Made by a program: the position numbers and the translations under genes. A model generated the notes under the pieces. It saw nothing but the letters and a program-made list of their open reading frames with translations, did no database searches and was not told where the DNA came from. 64,000 nucleotides of DNA from JAKVBH01 sp049800955 (GTDB lineage Bacteria; Pseudomonadota; Alphaproteobacteria; Rhodobacterales; Rhodobacteraceae), in contig NZ_JBNAGA010000001.1 of NCBI RefSeq assembly GCF_049800955.1, positions 1,736,001 to 1,800,000 of the forward strand, written 5' to 3'. This document shows positions 51,201-59,661 of this stretch, in pieces; the stretch's first letter is position 1; each line of letters begins with the position of its first letter.

Positions 51201-51225
51201 AAACCCGCTGCATCGCAGCGGGTTT
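51201..51225. terminator. Bidirectional terminator between the small ORF and tig
   Basis: AAACCCGCTGC at 51201-51211 and GCAGCGGGTTT at 51215-51225 form a perfect 11-bp stem with a 3-base loop. On the minus strand it is followed by TTTTTTCTTTT, so it chiefly ends tig; on the plus strand the T tract is short. Confidence 0.85.
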
Positions 51226-51251
51226 CTCAAACACTTGTCGTGTGGTGACGC

Positions 51252-52583
51252 TTATTCGTCTTCCAGCGCTTCCACAGCTTTTTGCAGATCGTCTTTCGTT
51301 ACGGTTTTTTCCGTCACATCTGCAAGCTCCAGAATGTAGTCGACCACCTTTTCTTCAAACAAAGGCGCGCGCAGCTGCTGCTGCATCTGGGCGTTTTGTT
51401 GCACGAATTCAAAGAACTGGCGTTCCTGACCCGGATACTGACGCGCCTGAGCCATCACAGCCTGGGTAAATTCCGCATCAGAGACCTCCACTTCGGCCTT
51501 TTGACCGATATCGGCCAGAAGCAGGCCCAGCCGGACACGGCGTTCCGCCAAAGTGTTGTGCTCGTCTGTGGGCTCGATCTCGGGATGATCATGGCCTTCA
51601 ACGTCCGGGTTTTCTTCGTGCCACAGCTGGTGGGCAATCTGCTTGGCTTCCGCCTCGAGAAGCGACGGCGGCAGATCAAATTTGACCGCTTCATCCAGCT
51701 GGTCCAGCAGATCGCGCTTCACAACCGCGCGTGCGGCACCAGAATATTCCGCTTCGAGACGCTCGGAGATCTGGCCTTTCAGACCAGCGAGATCTTCCGC
51801 GCCAAACTTCTTGGCGAGCTCGTCGTCAATCTCCGCGGCAACAGGCTCTTTGACCTCTTTGATCGTGCAGGAGAACACCGCATCCTTGCCCGCGAGGTTT
51901 TCAGCGCCGTATTCCGCTGGAAACGCCACGTTGACCTCTTTTTCTTCACCAGCCTTCACGCCGACAAGCTGCTCTTCGAAGCCGGGAATGAAGGAATTGG
52001 AGCCCAGCACGAGCGGATAATCTTCGGCTGAACCGCCTTCAAATGCCTCTCCGTCGACCTTGCCGACGAAATCCATGACAACCTGATCGCCATCCTTGGC
52101 TTTGGAGCCCTTGCGGCGCGCTTTGAAGTCCTGAGCCGTCTCGGCAAGATTGCCCAGAGCCTCTTCAACCTCATCGTCTCCGGCTTTGGCGACCATGCGC
52201 TCCACGGAGAGCGCTTTGAGATCAACTTCGGGGATGTCGGGCAGCTTTTCATAGCTCATCTCGACATGGACGTCGTCGCCTTCTTTCCAGTCCTCGTTGG
52301 TCATCTTGACCTCGGGCTGAAGCGCGGGCCGATCACCGCTTTCCTCAAAATGCTGGTTCATGGCGCCATCGATGCTTTCCTGCATCGCTTCGCCCATGAG
52401 GCGCTGGCCAAACTGCTTCTTGAGCAGCGGCATCGGCACCTTGCCTTTGCGGAAGCCTTTCATCTCAACTTCTGGCTGCGCTTCGGCCAGCTTTTCGTTG
52501 ACCTTGGCGTCCAGTTCCGCAGCTGTAACCGTGATGGCATAGCCGCGCTTGAGACCTTCATTCAGTGTTTCGGTGACCTGCAT
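51252..52583 (-). CDS. tig: Trigger factor, ribosome-associated chaperone
   Basis: A 443-residue chaperone and peptidyl-prolyl isomerase that receives nascent chains at the exit tunnel. The N-terminal ribosome-binding domain has the signature GFRKGKVPMPLLKKQFG; the central FKBP-like PPIase domain includes KDGDQVVMDFVGKVDGEAFEGGSAEDYPLVLGSNSFIPGFEEQLVG in part; the C-terminal helical cradle follows. The start at 52583 is preferred because AAGGACGAC precedes it, five codons inside a longer frame. tRNA-Leu lies upstream on the same strand. Confidence 0.97.
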   Translation of the reverse strand: MQVTETLNEGLKRGYAITVTAAELDAKVNEKLAEAQPEVEMKGFRKGKVPMPLLKKQFGQRLMGEAMQESIDGAMNQHFEESGDRPALQPEVKMTNEDWKEGDDVHVEMSYEKLPDIPEVDLKALSVERMVAKAGDDEVEEALGNLAETAQDFKARRKGSKAKDGDQVVMDFVGKVDGEAFEGGSAEDYPLVLGSNSFIPGFEEQLVGVKAGEEKEVNVAFPAEYGAENLAGKDAVFSCTIKEVKEPVAAEIDDELAKKFGAEDLAGLKGQISERLEAEYSGAARAVVKRDLLDQLDEAVKFDLPPSLLEAEAKQIAHQLWHEENPDVEGHDHPEIEPTDEHNTLAERRVRLGLLLADIGQKAEVEVSDAEFTQAVMAQARQYPGQERQFFEFVQQNAQMQQQLRAPLFEEKVVDYILELADVTEKTVTKDDLQKAVEALEDE

Positions 52584-52800
52584 GTCGTCCTTATCCATTG
52601 CATTGGGGCCGCAGAGGCGTCCGCGGCGGTCAAAATCCGCGCCTGTCTAAGCGGCGACGCCTTCGCGCGCAAGGTGGATTCGGAGCTGTTTGGATCTGTT
52701 TTGCTGTAGCGTGTTTGCGGCGCGGTAGCTGGTGCAAGCTTTCGGTGATTGCGGGCAATCACCTGTCGCTTCGAGCTGCGCGCTTTTGTGTACGCCGTTC

Positions 52801-52823
52801 GTATTTTGGCTTTGCCAAAATAC
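52801..52823. repeat. Perfect 10-bp palindrome next to tRNA-Leu
   Basis: GTATTTTGGC at 52801-52810 and GCCAAAATAC at 52814-52823 form a perfect inverted repeat with a TTT loop. It begins four bases after the CCA end of the tRNA on the minus strand. It lacks a T run, so it is either a processing or protective stem for the tRNA precursor, or a short dispersed repeat. Confidence 0.6.
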
Positions 52824-52827
52824 TCTA

Positions 52828-52912
52828 TGGTGCGGGTGAAGGGACTCGAACCCCCACGCCTCGCGGCGCCAGAACCTAAATCTGGTGCGTCTACCAATTC
52901 CGCCACACCCGC
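52828..52912 (-). tRNA. tRNA-Leu (anticodon UAG)
   Basis: An 85-base tRNA on the minus strand with encoded CCA. The acceptor arms GCGGGTG (52912-52906) and CACCCGC pair. The anticodon stem CCAGA/TCTGG frames the loop TTTAGGT with anticodon TAG (UAG), reading CUA and other CUN codons. A long variable arm (CGCCGCGAGGCG type) and the GGTTCGAGTCC T-arm are typical of class II leucine tRNAs. Confidence 0.97.
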
Positions 52913-53029
52913 AACGGCGCCCGGATATCAAAGACACACTCGGGATGCGAGCCAAAAAAGTGCTGCGACTTTAGCAATCTCTTGAGATATCTTTGCGAAA
53001 ACCGAGGCAGGTTAGACAAGGATAGCGCT

Positions 53030-53572
53030 ATGGAGCCAAAAATGGCCCGGCGCCACGGCAGAGGCATTCTGCCCAACGGGCTGGCGATGGCGCAGCTCGC
53101 GGCGCACCGGGAGCAATGCACTCTCGACGATCCATCCCCCGCGACCGGTATCGCGGCTGGCAGTGTCATCTACACACTGGATGGCGCGTTGCCCGTCGAG
53201 CATCTGGAGGTGGGCGACAAGATCATCACCCGGGATCAAGGCGCGGTCCGACTGCGCGGCATCCGCGCGCGCGTGATCCAGTGTGACCCCATACGTTTTA
53301 GCCAAAGATCGGTCAGTCACGCATGTCCGCAAGTAGACACAGTCGTGCCGCCTGATCAGAAAATCCTCATCCGTGACTGGCGCGCGCAGGCATTTTACGG
53401 CACCTCGACCGCTCTGTTTCCCGCGCAGGCGCTTGTTGACGGATGCTTTGCCAAGCAATGGCATAACGTGGACATGCGGGTTTTCGATCTTGTTTTTGAT
53501 CGCCCGCATATTGTCTACGCGGATGGGCTTGAATTGAGTGTCGAGCAGCAACACATACACGCCACTGTTTGA
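53030..53572 (+). CDS. Hint-domain (Hint_2-like) protein
   Basis: A 180-residue protein made almost entirely of a Hedgehog/intein-type domain: AAGSVIYTLDGALPVEHLEVGDKIITRDQGAVRLRGI in part is the characteristic block A/B region. The position where splicing Hint domains have a nucleophilic Cys reads Gly-Ile here, and the usual later His region reads PPDQKILIRDWRAQAFYG, so self-cleavage is unlikely. Roseobacters carry many stand-alone Hint_2 proteins of unknown role. The start at 53030 follows AAGGATAGCGCT. No signal peptide. Confidence 0.85.
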   Translation: MEPKMARRHGRGILPNGLAMAQLAAHREQCTLDDPSPATGIAAGSVIYTLDGALPVEHLEVGDKIITRDQGAVRLRGIRARVIQCDPIRFSQRSVSHACPQVDTVVPPDQKILIRDWRAQAFYGTSTALFPAQALVDGCFAKQWHNVDMRVFDLVFDRPHIVYADGLELSVEQQHIHATV

Positions 53573-53591
53573 CACGCCGGATTAAGGCGGG

Positions 53592-55319
53592 TCAGCTACG
53601 TGCCCCTGCCTCCTGCATGTTTCGCAAAACCGCCGGGATCATATCGGGCAAGTCTTCCGCAATGAGCCCTGGTCCAAACAGACGCGCGGCCTCCGCATGC
53701 AGCCAGATCGCGGGCGGAACCATGCTCAGGTCCGCACCGGGCGCCTTTGCGACCTGCCCCGCAATCAGCCCCGCAAGCACGTCTCCCGCGCCCGCCGTGG
53801 CCAGCCAGGGCACGGAACGATCATAAACTGCGGCATGCACAAAGACCGGACCTATGTTTGGCGCAAAGACAGTGTCGGGTCCCTTCAGCACGATGCCACA
53901 GCCGAGCCGAGCTGCCGCCTCGCGCGCGACATCCACCTTTGATGTGGCGGGGCCTGTCAACGCGGCTTGAGCGGTTTCACGGAACTGACCCATGGACTTT
54001 TCCGCCTTGAGCCTGTCCGCATAGGTCTTGGGCCTGTCGCGCGCAGCCAATGCGCGCGGGTGCAGCAAGGCATCGGCCAGATCGGGTGCAAGCCTGCGGA
54101 ACTCACCCATATGCGGGGTCAGGATGCAATCTTTGTGCAATTTCTCCTGCAGCGCCGCGTCGCGGGCGATCAAAGTGAGCGCATCCGCGTCCAGAACTGC
54201 CGCTGTACCACTGTCCAAAACCGCAGCCACAAGCGCCGCTGCGCGGTCATCCAGCCCCAAACCGGGCCCGATACACACCGCCCTGCGTCGTTTGTCAGCC
54301 AGCAATGCGGTAAGCTCCGCTGGATCATCACAGGGCTTCAACATGATCGACGTGATCTGCGCCGCGCATTCGGGGATCGCCGCCCGTGGAGCGGCCAAAG
54401 TGACCAGCCCGGCACCGACACGCAAAGCGGCACGGGCCGCCAAGCGCGCCGCGCCAGTCGCACCCAGCCCTCCAGTGACAACCAGAACGTCGCCATTGTC
54501 AAATTTATGGCCCTGCCATTTCGGGATCGAGATCCTCGACGCCAAAGCATCGTTGGCGCAGGGCGCAGCCCAGACCTTGCGGTCCACAATCGATATGCGC
54601 GCAGGCCGGACATACCCTTCCTTCGGATCAGTGCCGCGCCAAGTGCTGAGCGCCAGATCAACCACAGCCAATTGACCGCAAGCCGCAGGACCGTCCGCAA
54701 GAAAATGCCCGAGCTTCGGGCACTCAAACGTGACCGTGAGCCCCGCCAGTGGAACAGAGCTTTCGCCGGAGTCTGACGTGCCACCTGCCAATTGACGCCC
54801 AGAATCCAGACACAACCCCGTCGGCGCATCCACCGCAACGAGGCGTGGGTGAAAATGTGCGTAATCCCCCCCTGACCCACCCAGATGCGCCAGAAGAGAC
54901 GCCAGATCGCCTTCCGGCGCGCGGCTCAGGCCCGTTCCGAAAATCGCGTCCACGTAAAGGTCCGCATCTGCACTTGCGCGAAACGACTCCTCCGACAGCG
55001 CCCGCGCAGTCCCGCCCCATGCGCGTGCCATGGCCTGAGCGTCAGGTGTCTTGGGCGGCGCGAGCGCGAATACTTCAACATCCCAGCCGCGCTCTTCCAG
55101 CGCCCGCGCGATCACATAGCCGTCTCCACCGTTATTGCCCGGACCACATAGAATGGAGGCACGATGCACGCCGACGGCCAACTCTGGCCGCCACTTGAAC
55201 ACCTCCGTCACAACGCCCTGCCCGGCCCGCTCCATGAGCTGCAAACCTGTCACCGCACCGCTAGCCATGGCCGCTTGCTCAATGCGTCGCATCTGGTCTG
55301 ATGTGAGCAGCTCTGTCAT
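53592..55319 (-). CDS. nnr: Bifunctional NAD(P)H-hydrate epimerase / ADP-dependent dehydratase
   Basis: A 575-residue fusion that repairs hydrated NADH and NADPH. The N-terminal YjeF_N epimerase (about 1-215) has SILCGPGNNGGDGYVIARAL, LYVDAIFGTGLSR and VAVDAPTGLCLDSG. The C-terminal ribokinase-like dehydratase (about 235-575) has VLVVTGGLGATGAARLAARAAL in part, and the catalytic loop TAGAGDVLAGLIAGQ. The start at 55319 is chosen because GGAG lies ten bases before it; a GTG seven codons upstream is possible. It is divergent from glnB. Confidence 0.95.
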   Translation of the reverse strand: MTELLTSDQMRRIEQAAMASGAVTGLQLMERAGQGVVTEVFKWRPELAVGVHRASILCGPGNNGGDGYVIARALEERGWDVEVFALAPPKTPDAQAMARAWGGTARALSEESFRASADADLYVDAIFGTGLSRAPEGDLASLLAHLGGSGGDYAHFHPRLVAVDAPTGLCLDSGRQLAGGTSDSGESSVPLAGLTVTFECPKLGHFLADGPAACGQLAVVDLALSTWRGTDPKEGYVRPARISIVDRKVWAAPCANDALASRISIPKWQGHKFDNGDVLVVTGGLGATGAARLAARAALRVGAGLVTLAAPRAAIPECAAQITSIMLKPCDDPAELTALLADKRRRAVCIGPGLGLDDRAAALVAAVLDSGTAAVLDADALTLIARDAALQEKLHKDCILTPHMGEFRRLAPDLADALLHPRALAARDRPKTYADRLKAEKSMGQFRETAQAALTGPATSKVDVAREAAARLGCGIVLKGPDTVFAPNIGPVFVHAAVYDRSVPWLATAGAGDVLAGLIAGQVAKAPGADLSMVPPAIWLHAEAARLFGPGLIAEDLPDMIPAVLRNMQEAGARS

Positions 55320-55489
55320 TTCGTAGGCACTCCGATTCACTTTTGCTTACTTTTTGATCGTTTTGTCTAAATTTTCATCGCACGTTCGGCGCGTTGCACG
55401 ATTTCTCATCACTGGGCAGCCTAGCAGATTGTCCCTCCCAAACAGAAGTGGTCTGGGGTTGGCCAAAGCCGGCGCGAGGAGACAGCCCC

Positions 55490-55828
55490 ATGAAAAAGAT
55501 CGAAGCCATCATCAAACCGTTCAAACTCGATGAGGTGAAAGAGGCGTTGCAAGACGTTGGCGTTCAGGGGCTGTCGGTCATCGAAGTCAAGGGCTTTGGG
55601 CGTCAGAAAGGCCATACCGAACTGTACCGCGGCGCCGAATATGTCGTGGACTTTCTGCCGAAGGTAAAAATCGAGGTTGTCCTCGATGCCGATCAGGTGG
55701 ACGGGGCGATCGAAGCGATCGTCAGCGCGGCCAAGACTGACAAGATCGGCGACGGGAAAATCTTCGTATCTCCCGTCGAACAAGCCATTCGCATCCGGAC
55801 GGGCGAGTCCGGCGTGGATGCACTCTAA
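55490..55828 (+). CDS. glnB: Nitrogen regulatory protein P-II
   Basis: A 112-residue signal protein that senses 2-oxoglutarate and ATP/ADP and reports nitrogen status to GlnE, NtrB and others. The uridylylation site Tyr51 lies in the T-loop RGAEYVVDFLPKVKIE. The signature GDGKIFVSPVEQAIRIRTGE is complete. The start at 55490 follows GAGGAGACAGCCCC. It is 42 bases from glnA, the classic glnBA operon. Confidence 0.98.
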   Translation: MKKIEAIIKPFKLDEVKEALQDVGVQGLSVIEVKGFGRQKGHTELYRGAEYVVDFLPKVKIEVVLDADQVDGAIEAIVSAAKTDKIGDGKIFVSPVEQAIRIRTGESGVDAL

Positions 55829-55870
55829 ACACCAGCTAAACGACCCATTTTTGACAGAAGGGAAGAGAAA

Positions 55871-57277
55871 ATGAGCGCAAAAGACCTGCTCAAGATGATC
55901 AAGGACGAAAGCGTCGAATACGTAGACATCCGCTTTACCGATCCGCGCGGCAAGCTGCAGCACGTCACAGTCATCGTCGATGAGGTCGATGAAGACTTCC
56001 TCGAGGAGGGCTTCATGTTTGACGGCTCCTCTATCGCGGGTTGGAAGTCCATCGAGAACTCCGACATGAAGCTGATGCCAGATTGCGACAGCGCCTATCT
56101 TGATCCGTTCTATGCCGAGAAAACGGTCTGTGTGCATTGCTCCATCGTCGAGCCGGACACCGGCGAAGCCTATGAGCGCGACCCGCGCGGGACGGCCGAG
56201 AAGGCGGAAGCCTATCTGAAGTCCTCCGGCATCGGTGACGTTTCCTACTGGGGACCGGAAGCGGAGTTTTTCCTGTTTGACGACGTGCGGTTCTCGAACT
56301 CGATCAACAAGGTCTCCTATGAGGTCGACGCACTCGACGGATCATGGAACACCGACACCGAATACGAGATGGGCAACACCGGCCATCGCCCCGGCATCAA
56401 GGGCGGCTACTTCCCGGTCAACCCCATCGATGACGGCCAGGACATCCGCTCCGAGATGCTCTCGACGATGAAGCGCCTTGGCATGAAGGTCGATAAGCAC
56501 CACCACGAGGTGGCCTCGTGCCAGCACGAGCTTGGTCTCGTTTTTGGCTCGCTGACCAAACAGGCCGATGAGCTGCAGAAATACAAATATGTCATCCACA
56601 ACGTGGCCCAGGCCTATGGCAAATCGGCGACGTTCATGCCCAAGCCCATCTATGGCGATAACGGCACCGGCATGCATTGCAACATGTCGATCTGGAAAGA
56701 CGGGAAGCCGCTCTTCGCAGGCGACAAATATGCCGATCTGAGCCAGGAAGCGCTCTATTTCATCGGGGGCATCCTGAAGCACGCAAAAGCGCTGAACGCC
56801 TTCACCAACCCCTCGACGAACTCCTACAAGCGTTTGATCCCCGGGTTCGAGGCACCGGTTCTGCGGGCCTATTCCGCACGCAACCGCTCGGGCTGTGTCC
56901 GGATCCCGTGGACGGAGAACCCCAAGGCGAAACGTGTGGAAGCGCGCTTCCCCGATCCCTCCGCCAACCCCTACCTGTGTTTCGCAGCGCTCCTGATGGC
57001 CGGTCTCGACGGCATCAAGAACAAGATCGATCCCGGCGAGGCGATGGACAAGAACCTCTACGATCTCCCAGCGGAAGAGCTTGCGGGCATCCCAACGGTC
57101 TGTGGCTCCTTGCGCGAAGCGATCGAAGAGCTGCAAGCCGATATGGACTTCCTGCTGGCCGGTGACGTGTTCACCAAAGACCAGATCGAGGGCTACATCG
57201 AGCTCAAGATGGAAGAGGTGGAGCATTACGAGCACACGCCGCACCCCGTTGAGTTCGGCATGTACTACTCCTGCTAA
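55871..57277 (+). CDS. glnA: Glutamine synthetase type I
   Basis: A 468-residue dodecameric enzyme that joins ammonia to glutamate. The N-terminal grasp domain has VDIRFTDPRGKLQHV and FDGSSIAGW; the catalytic domain has KPIYGDNGTGMHCNMSIWKDG in part, and NPSTNSYKRLIPGFEAP. The adenylylation Tyr is in MDKNLYDLPAEE. It is thus controlled by GlnE as well as by transcription. The start follows GAAGGGAAGAGAAA. Confidence 0.98.
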   Translation: MSAKDLLKMIKDESVEYVDIRFTDPRGKLQHVTVIVDEVDEDFLEEGFMFDGSSIAGWKSIENSDMKLMPDCDSAYLDPFYAEKTVCVHCSIVEPDTGEAYERDPRGTAEKAEAYLKSSGIGDVSYWGPEAEFFLFDDVRFSNSINKVSYEVDALDGSWNTDTEYEMGNTGHRPGIKGGYFPVNPIDDGQDIRSEMLSTMKRLGMKVDKHHHEVASCQHELGLVFGSLTKQADELQKYKYVIHNVAQAYGKSATFMPKPIYGDNGTGMHCNMSIWKDGKPLFAGDKYADLSQEALYFIGGILKHAKALNAFTNPSTNSYKRLIPGFEAPVLRAYSARNRSGCVRIPWTENPKAKRVEARFPDPSANPYLCFAALLMAGLDGIKNKIDPGEAMDKNLYDLPAEELAGIPTVCGSLREAIEELQADMDFLLAGDVFTKDQIEGYIELKMEEVEHYEHTPHPVEFGMYYSC

Positions 57278-57326
57278 TGCGTTCCGGCCGGACCTTTCCG
57301 GATCTGGATCACCACAACATTTGAGA

Positions 57327-57355
57327 AGGCGCCCGATACCCCGGGCGCCTTTTTT
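57327..57355 (+). terminator. Rho-independent terminator after glnA
   Basis: AGGCGCCCG at 57327-57335 pairs with CGGGCGCCT at 57342-57350 around a 6-base loop, followed by a T run to 57355. Confidence 0.9.
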
Positions 57356-57631
57356 CGGTGCAGCGCCTTGGGGTCATTGACTCAAAGGGGTTTGGCTTTG
57401 TCGGGGCTTTGCTGCGTGAAAAACCAAAGGGTGTTCGTTTAGGATCGAGGATAAGTCACTAAAAATAAGAACTTTTGACGCTTTTATTGGCGCCGCGATC
57501 ACGGCAATCGACATACGCGGGGCCGGCGCTCGAAACGACCACGACAGCCCCCGTACCACTGCCCGCAGGCGGGCTGCTCACATTGACTGGCTTTGGCGGG
57601 GTTGCAACGGCACGCAAGCGTCGCACAGCGT
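57356..57631 (-). other. Intergenic region with a possible small ORF
   Basis: Little is certain here. On the minus strand a frame from a GTG at 57626 to a stop at 57459 would give a 55-residue peptide (PPKPVNVSSPPAGSGTG then AVVVVSSAGPAYVDC and a basic tail). It begins five bases after the stop of the NTF2-like gene but has no visible ribosome site. The rest (57356-57458) is AT-richer than its surroundings and shows no feature. Confidence 0.3.
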
Positions 57632-58090
57632 CTATTTGAGTACCTGACCGGTCAAACCCAGGAAAAGCGCGCCATCCGGCAACAGCTCCAGCTGTTCGAG
57701 CAAACACAGGTAGTCAATAACACTGCTGCTGCGATGGATGCGATTGTCTTTGAATTCCGCGTAGATGGAGGCGGGGATCCTGCCAACCTTCCCGCTTACC
57801 TTATGCGTGATCGTCAAATCGGTCACGCAAGATGCCTTTTGCGCGCCATCCCAGACGAGGCTGTGTACCCGGACCTCATCAATGCTCACCAACATGAGCA
57901 GGTGATCGAGCATATTGGCCAGTTCGGACCGGCTCACGACATCATTGGGAATAACGCCGCGGATTTCGGCATCATCGGTATAGAAACGATCAATCTGCTC
58001 GGTCTGCCCCTCTTGCCAGACAACGCGCATGGCCTCGTTGACAAAATCCTCGAGCGAGGCCTGGGACATAGGTGCTTCAAGGATCTGCAT
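57632..58090 (-). CDS. NTF2/SnoaL-like protein
   Basis: A 152-residue cone-fold (SnoaL-like) protein: EDFVNEAMRVVWQEGQTEQIDRFYTDDAEIRGVIPNDVVSRSELANMLDHLL in part, a predicted beta sheet with SLVWDGAQKASCVTDLTITHK, and RIPASIYAEFKDNRIHRSSSVIDY. Many such proteins are small-molecule binding or polyketide-type cyclases; the ligand is unknown here. The start at 58090 follows GGAGCGTGCCT; an ATG seven codons later is the alternative. Confidence 0.8.
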   Translation of the reverse strand: MQILEAPMSQASLEDFVNEAMRVVWQEGQTEQIDRFYTDDAEIRGVIPNDVVSRSELANMLDHLLMLVSIDEVRVHSLVWDGAQKASCVTDLTITHKVSGKVGRIPASIYAEFKDNRIHRSSSVIDYLCLLEQLELLPDGALFLGLTGQVLK

Positions 58091-58301
58091 AGGCACGCTC
58101 CACGGCTGGCGAGACCGTCCGTTGGCCTCATGATCACAGGGCGTCATACGCAAACACCTTTACCAACTCTTTAATTTGCCCATATTTCAGGCAATCCGTC
58201 GGTCGCCCGCTTGCCACCACCTACCGACTTCGGGAAATCCAGACCTTGGCGCAGGTCAAGTGCCTCGCTAAAGTGGCGCAAATTCAGCGAGTGGGAAGTC
58301 C

Positions 58302-59117
58302 ATGATCAAAAACGTATTTGCAAGCCTCGTTTTGGCGAGCGCTCTCGCGGCCCCTGTCAGCGCCGCGACCTGCATCACCTCGAAGGGCAATTGGAACGCC
58401 TATAAAAACCAGTTCGCCTCGCAACTGGCCGCCAACGGCATTGGCCAGCGCGGCCAACAGGCGCTGGCGGGCGCGAAGCTGTCCAACATCACGTGGAAGT
58501 TTGAATCCAACCCCTCCACACAAACCGGCACGCTGGCCGCGGATCCCGCGCGTTTTCTGGCCAAACGATCCGGCTCTACCGCGCAAGCCTTCATCAATGG
58601 CGTCAAGAACCGCATGGCGCGCAACCCCAACACTTTTGCCTCCATCGAACAGCGCTTTGGCGTGCCCGGATCGCTCTTGGCATCCATCTGGGGCCTTGAG
58701 ACCTCCTGGGGCGGGTATTTGGGCGGCACGCGCATCGTCGATGGCGCTGTGACACTCGCCTCTTACTGCCGCCGCCATCCGCGCTTTGAATCCCACGCGC
58801 TGGCCGCGCTCGAGATGGTCGATCGCGGGATGATCAGCACCTCCACCAAAGGTGGACCCTCCGGCGAGCTCGGGCATATGCAGTTTCTTGCGGGCAACTG
58901 GCTGCGCTACGGCGTGGACGGCAATGGCGACGGGCGCGCAGATCCCTACAATGCCGTTGATGCGCTGGCCTCTGCCGCCAACATGCTCTCGCGCAATGGC
59001 TGGCGCAAAGGCCAGCCGTTTGGCCCCGGCAGCCAGAATTTCAACGTGCTGTCGGTCTGGAATGACAGCGGAAACTACCTGCGCGCCATTGTCTACGCGG
59101 CCGAACGCGCGAAATGA
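58302..59117 (+). CDS. Lytic murein transglycosylase (MltB-like)
   Basis: A 271-residue periplasmic enzyme that cuts glycan strands with formation of 1,6-anhydromuramic acid. It has a signal peptide (IKNVFASLVLASALAAPVSAA, cleavage after VSA). The MltB/GH103-type core shows the catalytic Glu in IWGLETSWGGYLGG, then ELGHMQFLAGNWLRYGVDGNGDGRADPYNAVDALASAANML in part. It is shorter than E. coli MltB and lacks a lipobox, so it is soluble. The start follows GTGGGAAGTCC. Confidence 0.9.
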   Translation: MIKNVFASLVLASALAAPVSAATCITSKGNWNAYKNQFASQLAANGIGQRGQQALAGAKLSNITWKFESNPSTQTGTLAADPARFLAKRSGSTAQAFINGVKNRMARNPNTFASIEQRFGVPGSLLASIWGLETSWGGYLGGTRIVDGAVTLASYCRRHPRFESHALAALEMVDRGMISTSTKGGPSGELGHMQFLAGNWLRYGVDGNGDGRADPYNAVDALASAANMLSRNGWRKGQPFGPGSQNFNVLSVWNDSGNYLRAIVYAAERAK

Positions 59118-59228
59118 GCCGATCTGAGCCTGCGCGCCTGCTCCCTGGCGCGCAGCAATCGGCGCAACGCCCCTTTTTCTTCTCTCCGCAATCGCCTAGA
59201 GGAGAGCGCATATCCGAGCGAGGTCCCC

Positions 59229-59648
59229 ATGTCCGACAGCACCATCATCGCACGCTGCGAAGCCAAAGGCCTGCGAATGACGGATCAGCGCCGCACCATC
59301 GCGGCGGTGTTGGAGGACAGTGCCGATCATCCCGATGTCGAAGAACTCTACGCCCGGGCCAGTGCGCGGGATGCGGGCATATCCATTGCCACCGTATACC
59401 GCACGGTCAAGCTCTTCGAAGAGGCGGGCATTCTCGAGAAGCTTGAATTCGGCGACGGCCGCGCGCGCTATGAAGATGCCGAACGGGAGCATCATGATCA
59501 TCTGATCGATCTGCAATCCGGCGAGGTCATCGAATTTGTCGATGCCGAGATCGAAGCCCTGCAGGAAAAGATCGCACGCAAGCTGGGCTATGAGCTGAAG
59601 GGCCACCGCATGGAGCTTTACGGCGTGCCGCTGAAGCGGCAGAGCTGA
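59229..59648 (+). CDS. Fur-family metalloregulator (Fur/Mur/Irr type)
   Basis: A 139-residue metal-sensing repressor. The N-terminal winged helix has GLRMTDQRRTIAAVLEDSADHPDVEELYARA in part, and ISIATVYRTVKLFEEAGIL; the metal site region is EREHHDHLIDLQSGEVIEFVD. It lacks the CxxC pairs of the zinc structural site found in many Fur proteins, as in alphaproteobacterial Fur/Mur, which often responds to manganese. Target metal not proven. The start follows AGCGAGGTCCCC. Confidence 0.92.
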   Translation: MSDSTIIARCEAKGLRMTDQRRTIAAVLEDSADHPDVEELYARASARDAGISIATVYRTVKLFEEAGILEKLEFGDGRARYEDAEREHHDHLIDLQSGEVIEFVDAEIEALQEKIARKLGYELKGHRMELYGVPLKRQS

Positions 59649-59661
59649 GGGCGCAGCAAAC

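Noticed and set aside
55341..55489. A sigma54 promoter or NtrC site upstream of glnB
   Set aside because: No GG-N10-GC pair in the TGGCAC-N5-TTGC form and no NtrC palindrome could be found, although such control would be plausible.
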